Below are positions 25,799 to 33,670 of a DNA stretch of 37,395 nt, one piece after another (the first letter of the stretch is position 1; every line of letters begins with the position of its first letter). Under the pieces are notes generated by a model. That model was not told where the DNA came from. It made no database searches and was given only the letters and a program-made list of their open reading frames with translations. The DNA lies in contig DKCJ01000016.1 of NCBI GenBank assembly GCA_002451465.1, positions 16,930 through 54,324 on the forward strand, written 5' to 3'. Both the position numbers and the translations under genes were made by a program. Source of the DNA: Caryophanales bacterium UBA6877. Lineage in GTDB: Bacteria; Bacillota_I; Bacilli_A; RFN20; CAG-826.

Positions 25799-27727
25799 AT
25801 GGCAGAAATATATAAAGATGAAGACAAAATAGAGAAATTAAATTTAGGCGTTTGGAAAGATGCATTTAGATATCTTTTACCACATTGGCCTTTAATTATA
25901 TTGATTGTTCTATGTATGATTGGAACATCCTTTTTTGATAGTTCTTTTACGCCAGCAGTCAATTTTGCTTTAACAAATTCTAGTAAAAACATTGCTATTA
26001 CAAACAACATATTTGATGTAATTTTAAACTTTAATATTTTAGGATTTAAATTTAATATTACCTTTTTTGCAACAATAATTTTATATATATCCCTAATCGT
26101 TTTTAGATCAATATCAATTTTTGGTACTTTCTTCTTAATGAATTATTTTGAAATGACTATTATGACTAGTTTAAGAAGAGATGCCTTTAAGCGTATTCAA
26201 GAACTTTCATATAGTTATTATGATAAAACCCCATCTGGATGGTTAATAGCTCGTTTACAAAACGATGCTGCTAGTATTGGCGACGTTATGTCTTATAGTG
26301 TTTTAAGAGTTTTTTGGATTTCAATGAACTTAATATTTACATTAGTAACAATGTTTTCAACTGATTGGAAGTTATCATTAATCATTTTAGCCACAACTCC
26401 GTTAATCGGTTTACTCACTCTCTTCTTTGAAAAGCAAATACTTAAATTTCACCGTATTGCAAGAAACGCTTATAGCGATTTTGTTAAATGGTTAGCTGAA
26501 TGTATTAATGGAAACAAGACAATTAAAACAATGGGTATTGAAGAAAATATCTATAAAGAATGCGATGATACGACTGAAGACGTCTTTAAGAAAAGATATA
26601 AAGCCGGTAGAGTTAGTGCTCCTTATTATCCATCTATCACTCTTTTAAGTACTATTACTACATCAATAATCATTATTGTTTTCCCAATGTTAGGTGTTAA
26701 AGATTCTGTCACATATAGCTTAGGAACATTTATTGTTTTCTTAGGTTTTGTAAGTAGCATTTATAATCCAATTGGTGATTTCAGTGAAATTATTAGTGAA
26801 TTAATGGCTACTCAAGCAAGTGTTGAAAAAATATTTAGTTTAATAAACACAAAACCAACCCTTGTTGATTCAAACGAAGTAATTAAAAAATATGGTGACC
26901 TTTTCCATAACAAAACAGAAAATTTTGAGAAACTTGAAGGTGATATTAAATTTGATCATGTTTCGTTCTCTTATTTAAAAGGTGTTGAAGTAATTCATGA
27001 TTTAAATATAGATATTAAAAAGGGAGCAAGTTGTGCAATTGTTGGCGAAACGGGATCTGGAAAATCTACAACCGTTAATTTACTGTGTAGATTCTATGAA
27101 CCAACAAAAGGTAAAGTTTTAATTGATGGAGTCGATTATAAAAAACGTTCGGTAGGTTGGATAAGAAGTAATATTGGTTATGTTCAACAAAATCCATTCA
27201 TATTTAAAGGTACTATCAAAGATAACATTAAATATGGTAAGCATGATGCAACAGATGAAGAAATAATTGATGTTTGTAAGAAACTTGATATACATAACTT
27301 CATTCTTACACTTAAAAATGGATATAATACATTCTTAAAAGATGGTGGAGATGAATTATCGCAAGGTCAAAAACAATTAATATCATTTGCTAGAGCCTTA
27401 ATTAGAAATCCAGCTATATTAATATTAGATGAGGCAACTTCTTCAATCGATACTGAAACCGAAGCAATTATTCAAAGATCAGTTAACAAAATGTTAAAAG
27501 GAAGAACATCAATTATCATCGCTCATAGATTGTCAACTATCGTTGATTGTGATAGAATCCTCGTTATGAAAAATGGTAAAGTAATTGAAGATGGTAATCA
27601 TGTTTCTCTTATGAATAAAAAAGGTTATTACTATGAATTATATATGAATCAATTTAAAGAACTCGATGTTGATTCACAAATAGAAACTTATCAAAAACAA
27701 ATCGAAAATAAGAAAATAGTTTTGTAG
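25799..27727 (+). CDS. ABC exporter half-transporter with catalytic ATP site
   Basis: This is the 642-residue partner of the upstream half-transporter. The exporter membrane domain is residues about 20-330. The ATPase domain has Walker A GETGSGKST, Q-loop YVQQNPFIF, signature LSQGQKQL, Walker B ILILDEATSSID with the catalytic Glu, and switch His in IAHR. LSQGQ is the variant signature expected opposite the Asp-containing site of the partner, so the two chains should form one active and one degenerate ATP site. There is no separate ribosome site; translation is likely coupled. A strong hairpin follows the stop. Confidence 0.92.
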   Translation: MAEIYKDEDKIEKLNLGVWKDAFRYLLPHWPLIILIVLCMIGTSFFDSSFTPAVNFALTNSSKNIAITNNIFDVILNFNILGFKFNITFFATIILYISLIVFRSISIFGTFFLMNYFEMTIMTSLRRDAFKRIQELSYSYYDKTPSGWLIARLQNDAASIGDVMSYSVLRVFWISMNLIFTLVTMFSTDWKLSLIILATTPLIGLLTLFFEKQILKFHRIARNAYSDFVKWLAECINGNKTIKTMGIEENIYKECDDTTEDVFKKRYKAGRVSAPYYPSITLLSTITTSIIIIVFPMLGVKDSVTYSLGTFIVFLGFVSSIYNPIGDFSEIISELMATQASVEKIFSLINTKPTLVDSNEVIKKYGDLFHNKTENFEKLEGDIKFDHVSFSYLKGVEVIHDLNIDIKKGASCAIVGETGSGKSTTVNLLCRFYEPTKGKVLIDGVDYKKRSVGWIRSNIGYVQQNPFIFKGTIKDNIKYGKHDATDEEIIDVCKKLDIHNFILTLKNGYNTFLKDGGDELSQGQKQLISFARALIRNPAILILDEATSSIDTETEAIIQRSVNKMLKGRTSIIIAHRLSTIVDCDRILVMKNGKVIEDGNHVSLMNKKGYYYELYMNQFKELDVDSQIETYQKQIENKKIVL

Positions 27728-27735
27728 AATAATGA

Positions 27736-27780
27736 ATATATAAAATGGCCTAATTTAAAATTTTAGGCCATTTTATATAT
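27736..27780 (+). terminator. Terminator after the ABC exporter genes
   Basis: An 18-bp perfect stem (27736-27753 with 27763-27780) with a GGCC core and 9-base loop starts 9 nt after the stop. The T-run is within the descending arm (ATTTTATATAT). Confidence 0.8.
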
Positions 27781-27789
27781 AGATTTTGA

Positions 27790-27797
27790 AGAAAAGA
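27790..27797. repeat. Left target-site duplication of the MITE-like element
   Basis: AGAAAAGA, identical to 27910-27917. Both copies can be read as 9 bp by adding the next A (27798 and 27918). Confidence 0.65.
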
Positions 27798-27909
27798 AGC
27801 TCTGTGAAATAAGGTGTGTATAATTGTGTATAACAATTGCAGAGCCATTAAAACTGTGAAAATAAGTGTGTATGATATTTTTTCCATACACACTTTATTT
27901 CACAGAACC
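27798..27909. mobile_element. 112-bp MITE-like inverted-repeat element
   Basis: The terminal inverted repeats match at 21 of 24 positions (27798-27821 against the complement of 27886-27909; core CTGTGAAATAARGTGTGTAT). A third copy of the core lies inside at 27854-27873 in the same direction as the left end, so inner copy and right end also form a long hairpin. The element is flanked by exact direct repeats AGAAAAGA(A) at 27790-27798 and 27910-27918, as left by an 8-9 bp target duplication. No coding frame is present. An 8-9 bp duplication fits IS256-family transposases among others; that parentage is inference. It sits harmlessly between two terminators of convergent operons. Confidence 0.75.
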
Positions 27910-27917
27910 AGAAAAGA
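27910..27917. repeat. Right target-site duplication of the MITE-like element
   Basis: AGAAAAGA, the second exact copy, directly abutting the right inverted repeat. Confidence 0.65.
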
Positions 27918-27950
27918 AAAAGTTGCAATTTCTTATAATTGCAACTTTTT
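27917..27950. terminator. Terminator of the nup operon (bidirectional)
   Basis: A perfect 14-bp stem (27917-27930 with 27937-27950, loop TCTTAT) has a GTTGCAATT core and A/T-rich flanks. It lies just past the nupQ stop on the minus strand. Confidence 0.85.
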
Positions 27951-27963
27951 AATTTTTAATATT

Positions 27964-29280
27964 CTATCTTTGGCTCTTATCGTAAGGAATACCTTCAGCT
28001 TTTGGTGCTCGAGATTTTTTACTAGTAAACGCAAGAACAATCAAGCACACAATATATGGAAGCATCGAATACCAAGTCGAATCAATCTTTAAATCTTTAA
28101 GGATTGGTATACTAACATAAATTAAGCCAATAGCACGGAATACCGCGAAGATAATTGCTCCAAAGAGAATAGCTAAAGGTTTCCATTGACCAAAGATCAT
28201 GACCGCCAATGCTAAGAAACCGAATCCAGCAACACCAACATCAAAGGACCACGAAGAGTTAACACTCGCAATAAAAGCAATTCCGCCAATCCCTGCAAAG
28301 AATCCTGATATTAAAACTCCTAAATATCTCATTTTAATAACATTAATACCAACTGAATCAGCCGCTTGAGGATTCTCACCACAAGACATTAATCTTAAAC
28401 CAAATCTTGTATGATAAATAACATAATAAGCAACAAAGACTAAAACAAACATAATAACTGTGAACCAGTTTAATTGAATTTTAATGACTGTACGATTTAA
28501 TAAATTAAAGATTACTGATGCCAAAAACAATAAATAAATAACTATAAGAGTTACAATATTACTGGCACTTATTTTTTTCTTTAAAGGGATTTTGTTGAAA
28601 ATAAAGTTTAATAAATATAAAACAAAGAAAATAAATAAACTTAGTGATACAGCCCAGTTAAAGGAAATATCAATTAAACCAAAAGCACAAAGTATTGAAA
28701 ATAATACAAATAGCACAAATGAAGAAATTCCAATACATAAGAGTACTTTTTGTTTCTTTTTGTTTTGTTTAAATTTAATAATAGCAAGCAAAACTAAAAT
28801 TGCTCCAATAATTAATAATAAGACCGGAAGAATCCAAGCAAAATTTATTTCGTCAGAATAAAAAATAAATGATTTTTGAAGTTGAATATAATCGAGTTTT
28901 GGAGTTGCCTTTCCATCTACATTCAAAGTTATTGCTTTTACAACAACAGTAGCAAGAGCAGTGGCCATAATATTTAAAGCAGTACCAGTAATGGTTTGAT
29001 CAGCCTTAAATGTAATAGAAGCTACTGCAAGTAATAAGGAATAAAGCATTCCACATACAATACTTGCAAGTAATACAAGCACAATAACAGCAAATGTAGG
29101 GGTATTATCTGGCAAAAATCTCATTGTTAACGCTCCACCTAAAGCGCCAATAACCATTGTACCTTCTAGGCCAAGATTAATAACACCGCTTCTTTCGGCA
29201 AACATACCACCTAAAGCAACAAGTGCTAATACAGAAGCAAAAACTAATGTATATTGAATAACAAGTGCAAGAATGTCCAT
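27964..29280 (-). CDS. nupQ: Nucleoside ABC importer permease, NupQ-like, with membrane insertion
   Basis: This is the second permease of the nucleoside importer. The N-terminal part has GGMFAERSGVINLGLEGTMVIGA and the C-terminal part HTRFGLRLMSCGENPQAADSVG and GFGFLALAVMIFGQWKP, both typical of the YufQ/NupQ family. The protein is 438 residues instead of about 320. The excess lies between about 130 and 280 and holds three or four extra hydrophobic helices separated by short Lys-rich loops. AAGGA precedes the ATG, 2 nt after nupP. It is last in the operon. Confidence 0.92.
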   Translation of the reverse strand: MDILALVIQYTLVFASVLALVALGGMFAERSGVINLGLEGTMVIGALGGALTMRFLPDNTPTFAVIVLVLLASIVCGMLYSLLLAVASITFKADQTITGTALNIMATALATVVVKAITLNVDGKATPKLDYIQLQKSFIFYSDEINFAWILPVLLLIIGAILVLLAIIKFKQNKKKQKVLLCIGISSFVLFVLFSILCAFGLIDISFNWAVSLSLFIFFVLYLLNFIFNKIPLKKKISASNIVTLIVIYLLFLASVIFNLLNRTVIKIQLNWFTVIMFVLVFVAYYVIYHTRFGLRLMSCGENPQAADSVGINVIKMRYLGVLISGFFAGIGGIAFIASVNSSWSFDVGVAGFGFLALAVMIFGQWKPLAILFGAIIFAVFRAIGLIYVSIPILKDLKIDSTWYSMLPYIVCLIVLAFTSKKSRAPKAEGIPYDKSQR

Positions 29281-29281
29281 A

Positions 29282-30502
29282 TTATTTTGTTCCTTTCTTA
29301 CTTAATTTTTTACTCTTTCTTGAAAAAAGAGAACGATCAATTTCTGTGTCCATTTGTTTTTTTATAACAAAATATTTAAAGAATCCAACAAATGCACATA
29401 AATAAATGATAACGGAAGAAATCAAATCTGAAACTTGTGCACTATAGTAATTTGTATCAAGTTTAGCCCCGGCACTAGTAAGATGACTTAGGAAATAAGA
29501 TGAGAAAATCGTTCCAATTGGATTTAAACCGCCTAAGAAAGCTGCACTTATACCATTAAAGCCCATTGCTGGTATGGCTGAAGAAGCATACCATGGTTGA
29601 AGATCGGCTTGGAAATATAATGAAGCGCCTAACCCAGCAAGACCACCTGAAATTGCCATTGTAAGAATAATATTCTTTTTCTCTTTCATACCACAATATC
29701 TAGCAGCATTCTTATTAAACCCGGTAGCCTTGAGTTCATAACCAAATGTAGTAAAATTTAACACGATTAAAACGATAATTGCCACAATAACAGCAATAAA
29801 AATGGCAATCGTTACATACGATTGATTAAATAATTCATCTAATCCAAGTTTTGGTAAAATAGCACCTGGGTTCACAATTTCAACTGAGTATGTTTCATGT
29901 TTTATTGTATCCCAAGCACTAGAATCAGTAATAAGGATATTTGTTAAATACAAACCAATCCAGTTAAGCATGATTGCAGAAATAACTTCGTTAACGTTTA
30001 AGAAAGCCTTAAACATACCAACAATACTTCCCCAAATTGCCCCAGCCAAGACAGCAAAAAGCAAACAAACATACCATGGCAGCTTGAAAACTAATGCTGA
30101 AATAAGACACGCACAAGCTCCCATTGTATATTGACCAGCAGCACCAATATTAAATAATCCGGCTTTATAAGCAAATAAAATTGATAAACCAGTCATAATT
30201 AAAGGAGCGGTTTGTGCTAAGGTTAAACCAAAATATTTAATTTGTAATTCTGGTTTACTGTAAGACATAAAGTTTTGTATTAAGGTTAAAATACCTTCTG
30301 TTGCACCTCTATAATTAATAAAGAGCAAAACTAAATAACCGATGATTAAGCCAATTAATATACACAATATCGATGTTAAAAAAGTAACAAACCCTTCCAT
30401 TGAAAGAAGCCATTTAAAAAATCTTTTAATCGAAAACCAAACATTATGAAAAAATTGCTTAACTTTATTGGATTTTTCCTTTTCATTTTTTATTTTTTCC
30501 AT
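29282..30502 (-). CDS. nupP: Nucleoside ABC importer permease, NupP-like
   Basis: This 406-residue multi-pass membrane protein begins with a Lys-rich cytosolic N-terminus (about 35 residues), followed by about eight to ten helices. The signatures are LAQTAPLIMTGLSILFAYKAGLFNIGAAGQYTMG and GFNGISAAFLGGLNPIG, characteristic of BMP-family (nucleoside) permeases. AGGAG lies upstream. It pairs with NupQ to form the channel served by the NupO ATPase. Confidence 0.94.
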   Translation of the reverse strand: MEKIKNEKEKSNKVKQFFHNVWFSIKRFFKWLLSMEGFVTFLTSILCILIGLIIGYLVLLFINYRGATEGILTLIQNFMSYSKPELQIKYFGLTLAQTAPLIMTGLSILFAYKAGLFNIGAAGQYTMGACACLISALVFKLPWYVCLLFAVLAGAIWGSIVGMFKAFLNVNEVISAIMLNWIGLYLTNILITDSSAWDTIKHETYSVEIVNPGAILPKLGLDELFNQSYVTIAIFIAVIVAIIVLIVLNFTTFGYELKATGFNKNAARYCGMKEKKNIILTMAISGGLAGLGASLYFQADLQPWYASSAIPAMGFNGISAAFLGGLNPIGTIFSSYFLSHLTSAGAKLDTNYYSAQVSDLISSVIIYLCAFVGFFKYFVIKKQMDTEIDRSLFSRKSKKLSKKGTK

Positions 30503-30517
30503 ATTTTTCTCCTACAA

Positions 30518-32050
30518 TTATTTTATAGTTTGGCGTTTTGCGCCGGCCATATAAAGCCCTAATTCTTGTCTTGTAACTTTCTTTGGATCAAATTCACCAA
30601 CAATTTCTCCTTTGTGCATTACAAGGATTCTATCAGATAAATTCATGACTTCATCAAGTTCTAAAGACACTAATAATACGGCTTTATTTTTATCTCTTTC
30701 AGCAATTAATTGTTTATGGACGTGTTCAATTGCGCCAACATCAAGACCACGTGTAGGTTGAACGGCAACAATTAAATCACAATTTCTATCAAGTTCACGG
30801 GCTATAATAGCCTTTTGTTGATTACCACCACTCATACTTCTAACTTTAGTAAAAGTTCCTTGGCTAGTTCTGATATCATTTTCCTCAATTAATCTAACAC
30901 CATATTTTCTTATTTCATTTTTATCTATAAAACCAATTTTAGAATATGGTTTTTCAAAATATTTTTGTAAAACCAAGTTGTAATCCAATGGATAATCTAA
31001 AACAAGGCCATATTTATGTCTATCTTCAGGAATATGTGCTAAGCCAATCAAATTTCTTTTTCTAATACTTAGATTAGTAATGTCTTTTCCACAAAGAAAT
31101 ATTTGACCATCGTAAGTTGGTTCGAGTCCAGTAATGCCATATATCAATTCACTTTGACCATTACCATCAATACCTGCAATACAAAGTATTTCACCTCTTT
31201 TAACATCAAAAGATACATTTTTAACGACAAATAATTTACGAATTTTATCAAACATGCTTAAATTCCTAACTTGCAAAACTGATTGACCAGGAACTTTTTC
31301 TTCTTTATTAACTTGAAGTTGGACTTTTCTACCAACCATCATTTCTGATAATTCTTCCTTCGTAGTATTTTTTACTTCAACCTCACCAACAACTTTACCT
31401 TTTCTTAAAACTGTACAATTATCAGCGACAGCCATAATCTCATCTAATTTATGCGTTATAAATAAAATTGATTTGCCTTCATTAGCCAAATTTCGCATAA
31501 TTTGCATTAGTTCATCGATTTCTTGAGGTGTTAAAACTGCTGTTGGTTCATCAAAAATTAAAATATCATTATCACGATATAACATTTTTAAAATTTCAAC
31601 ACGTTGTTGCATGCCAACAGTGATATCTTCTATTTTTGCGTCCAAATCAACATATAAGCCATATCTTTTAGATAATTCACTAATTTTTTCTTTTGTATGA
31701 ACTCTATCTAAATAACCAAACTTTGTAGTCTCAGCTCCTAAGATAATATTATCCAAAACGGTAAAAACATCAACTAATTTAAAATGTTGATGGACCATAC
31801 CAATATGTAATGCAGTAGCATCATTTGGATTCTTAATTTCTACACGTACTCCATCTTTTTTAATATAGCCATTATCAGGTGTATAAAGACCAAAAAGTAC
31901 ACTCATAAGAGTTGATTTACCAGCACCATTTTCACCTAACAATGCATGTATTTCGCCTTTTTTTAATCGCAATGTTATGTCATCATTAGCAATAATTCCA
32001 GGGAAAGTTTTTGTTATGTTCACCATCTCAATTACGTAATTATTTTCCAT
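30518..32050 (-). CDS. nupO: Nucleoside ABC importer ATPase with two ATP domains, NupO-like
   Basis: This is a 510-residue tandem-ATPase of the sugar/nucleoside type. Domain 1 has a canonical Walker A GENGAGKST, signature-like VGMQQRVEIL and Walker B ILIFDEPTAVL. Domain 2 has a degenerate Walker A (GIDGNGQSE), a good signature MSGGNQQK and a Walker B region in which the catalytic Glu is Gln (LIVAVQPTRGLD), as is usual for this family. I start at ATG 32050 with GGAG 8 nt upstream; a GTG four codons earlier overlaps that ribosome site. It is separated from nupN by a terminator-like hairpin. Confidence 0.94.
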   Translation of the reverse strand: MENNYVIEMVNITKTFPGIIANDDITLRLKKGEIHALLGENGAGKSTLMSVLFGLYTPDNGYIKKDGVRVEIKNPNDATALHIGMVHQHFKLVDVFTVLDNIILGAETTKFGYLDRVHTKEKISELSKRYGLYVDLDAKIEDITVGMQQRVEILKMLYRDNDILIFDEPTAVLTPQEIDELMQIMRNLANEGKSILFITHKLDEIMAVADNCTVLRKGKVVGEVEVKNTTKEELSEMMVGRKVQLQVNKEEKVPGQSVLQVRNLSMFDKIRKLFVVKNVSFDVKRGEILCIAGIDGNGQSELIYGITGLEPTYDGQIFLCGKDITNLSIRKRNLIGLAHIPEDRHKYGLVLDYPLDYNLVLQKYFEKPYSKIGFIDKNEIRKYGVRLIEENDIRTSQGTFTKVRSMSGGNQQKAIIARELDRNCDLIVAVQPTRGLDVGAIEHVHKQLIAERDKNKAVLLVSLELDEVMNLSDRILVMHKGEIVGEFDPKKVTRQELGLYMAGAKRQTIK

Positions 32051-32070
32051 AGAGTTCTCCACTATTTTTT

Positions 32071-32097
32071 AAAAAAGGGAGGTTTAACCTCCCTTTT
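32071..32097 (-). terminator. Terminator-like hairpin between nupN and nupO
   Basis: A perfect 10-bp stem (32073-32082 with 32088-32097), GGGAGG core, loop of 5, followed on the minus strand by a six-T run. Partial termination here would make more binding protein than transporter, a common arrangement for ABC importers. Confidence 0.85.
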
Positions 32098-32114
32098 AAG
32101 CATTTTAAAACAAT

Positions 32115-33272
32115 TTATTTAATGTTTCCTTGATATTCTACTTTAGTTGTTGCACTAACTGTTGGTTCCTTACTTGTATCATTACTGACTTTAATTGTTC
32201 CATCATATAATTTCTTAACAAGCGCTTTATAATCTTCAACAGTATATTTCTTCATTGACCATGTCTTTGTTGGTAATTGAACGTAGTTAGCATCTGGATC
32301 TTCACCAGAAACCAAACCTAATGTTTCAATATCTGATTTAAACTTACCTTCTTTAATAAGATCATTTAATCTATTTTTAACGGTAACACCAAGACCTTTC
32401 ATAGCAGAAGTAATGCACATACCAGCGCCATAATTACCATTAATGATATAGGATTGGTCAACGTCAACACCAATGATTTTACCATTATATTCTTTTGCTG
32501 ATTCACAAGCAGAAGTATAGATACTACCACCACAAGCAAAAACAACTTCAACACCGCCTTTATACCATGTATCAGTACGTGCTTTTATATCGGCATCACC
32601 TTGGAATTGATTGCCATAAGCATATGTAATTTTGATTTCTTTTCCTTCAGCAGCAGCATCGCAACCTTGAACAAATCCATAACCATATCTAACAACTGCA
32701 GGAACTGCCATACCACCTAAAAATGCAAGATTTGTATATCCTTCTTTAACAGCGGCATAACCAGCCATATATCCACATAATTCTTCTTGATAAATTGCGC
32801 AATAAACGTTTGATGGTAATTTATAACCAGCCCATTTTTTATCATCTGGATTAAAATTATAATCACTATAGTGAGCACCTAATAAATCGCCTTTTGCGAC
32901 GTCAAGAGCAATAAATTTAACATCGGCATATTGTTCAGCTACTGTATCGATAGTTTTAGCGAAAGCATAACCTGGCATAACGACTACATTGTATCCATCA
33001 TCAATTGCCTTTTCTGTTGATTCAATACGTGCAGCATCACTATTATCAGCTGGTTTATAATACTTGTATTCAACTTTTTCAGTTTCACAATATTCTTTAA
33101 CTGCTTCCCAAGTTGTTTGGTTGAATGATTCATCAGTAATGTCACCGTAATCGGTAATCATAGCAACTTTGTAATTTGTGCCATCTTCATTATTGTCTCC
33201 ACCACAGCTTGCAAGACCACCAACTAAAACTGCTGCAGTAACAGCAAACATCAATTTTTTAATTTTCTTCAT
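32115..33272 (-). CDS. nupN: BMP-family nucleoside-binding lipoprotein
   Basis: This is the substrate receptor of the importer. The 385-residue protein has a signal peptide and lipobox LASC (Cys23, followed by GGDNNEDG). It has the BMP/PnrA fold signatures: VAMITDYGDITDESFNQTTWEA, NVVVMPGYAFAKTI, EELCGYMAGYAAVKEGYTNLAFLGGMAVPAV and the GYGFVQGCDAAA helix. B. subtilis NupN binds guanosine; the upstream guanine-type riboswitch is consistent with that. AGGAGG (complement of 33285-33290) sets the ATG. It is the first gene of nupN-O-P-Q. Confidence 0.95.
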   Translation of the reverse strand: MKKIKKLMFAVTAAVLVGGLASCGGDNNEDGTNYKVAMITDYGDITDESFNQTTWEAVKEYCETEKVEYKYYKPADNSDAARIESTEKAIDDGYNVVVMPGYAFAKTIDTVAEQYADVKFIALDVAKGDLLGAHYSDYNFNPDDKKWAGYKLPSNVYCAIYQEELCGYMAGYAAVKEGYTNLAFLGGMAVPAVVRYGYGFVQGCDAAAEGKEIKITYAYGNQFQGDADIKARTDTWYKGGVEVVFACGGSIYTSACESAKEYNGKIIGVDVDQSYIINGNYGAGMCITSAMKGLGVTVKNRLNDLIKEGKFKSDIETLGLVSGEDPDANYVQLPTKTWSMKKYTVEDYKALVKKLYDGTIKVSNDTSKEPTVSATTKVEYQGNIK

Positions 33273-33305
33273 ATTTATATAATTCCTCCTATATAAAGAA
33301 AAAAA

Positions 33306-33360
33306 GATAGGTATGTATCATGTTTAATAATAAATTTAGTACAAATTTTATTTTTAAACA
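33306..33360 (-). promoter_or_regulatory. Putative expression platform of the nup riboswitch
   Basis: After the aptamer, an AT-rich hairpin (33321-33327 pairing with 33354-33360, plus an inner AAATTT/AAATTT stem) is followed by ATACCTATC and a seven-T run, just before the ribosome site. ATACCTA (complement of 33308-33314) is a perfect complement of TAGGTAT (complement of 33420-33426), the 5' strand of aptamer P1. The leader can therefore either form P1 or pair P1 with the segment next to the T-run. Confidence 0.45.
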
Positions 33361-33427
33361 GATAGTCTCTAATTTATGGCCTAGAGCTAGAAAGGTTGTG
33401 ACCAATAAAAACACAACATATACCTAA
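33360..33427 (-). ncRNA. Purine-class (guanine-type) riboswitch aptamer, variant core
   Basis: Read on the minus strand, three stems fold as in the purine riboswitch. P1 is AGGTA/TATCT with a flanking pair; J1/2 is UAU; P2 is GTTGTG/CACAAC; J2/3 is CTTTCTAG; P3 is CTCTAG/TTAGAG; J3/1 is ACTAT. Loop 2 ends in GG and loop 3 holds GCCATAAA, so the loop-loop G-C contacts are kept. The pyrimidine that pairs with the ligand (position 74 in xpt numbering) is C, the guanine type, and U51 is retained. Positions 46 and 53, G and C in the family, are C and G here. It lies about 90 nt upstream of the nupN start. Confidence 0.8.
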
Positions 33428-33594
33428 ATATTTATAAACATATTTTAACGAAAATAAACTTTAAATAAAAGCATTAAAATTAATGTTTCAATTAAAACAA
33501 TCATTTAAATTTATTTTTGCATTTATTAATAAATTATTTTGATATATATTTTATTAAAAAATAAAATATTTAATAAAAATTTACAATTTAACAT

Positions 33595-33623
33595 TTGTTA
33601 TATTATATAAATTTTAATATAAT
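33595..33623 (+). promoter_or_regulatory. RNase J promoter
   Basis: TTGTTA (33595-33600), 17-nt spacer, TATAAT (33618-33623). The predicted start near 33630 leaves a leader of about 40 nt with AAAGGA (33655-33660) before ATG 33671. This is the best sigma-A-type match in the window. Confidence 0.65.
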
Positions 33624-33670
33624 ATTAACGCAAAAGAAGTAAATAAAGAAAATAAAAGGACTGTACGTTT

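Larger units (their letters stand above)
33273..33670. other. 398-bp divergent intergenic region between nupN and RNase J
   Basis: It holds the nup leader with the riboswitch (33306-33427) and the RNase J promoter (33595-33623). The middle part (about 33430-33590) is extremely AT-rich. I could not pick a convincing nup promoter in it, although TAAAAT-like boxes occur near 33440. No coding frame is evident. Confidence 0.7.

Noticed and set aside
27814..28092. Plus-strand open frame spanning the MITE-like element and the nupQ 3' end
   Set aside because: Runs through inverted repeats and a terminator and then antisense to nupQ; no ribosome site and no family.
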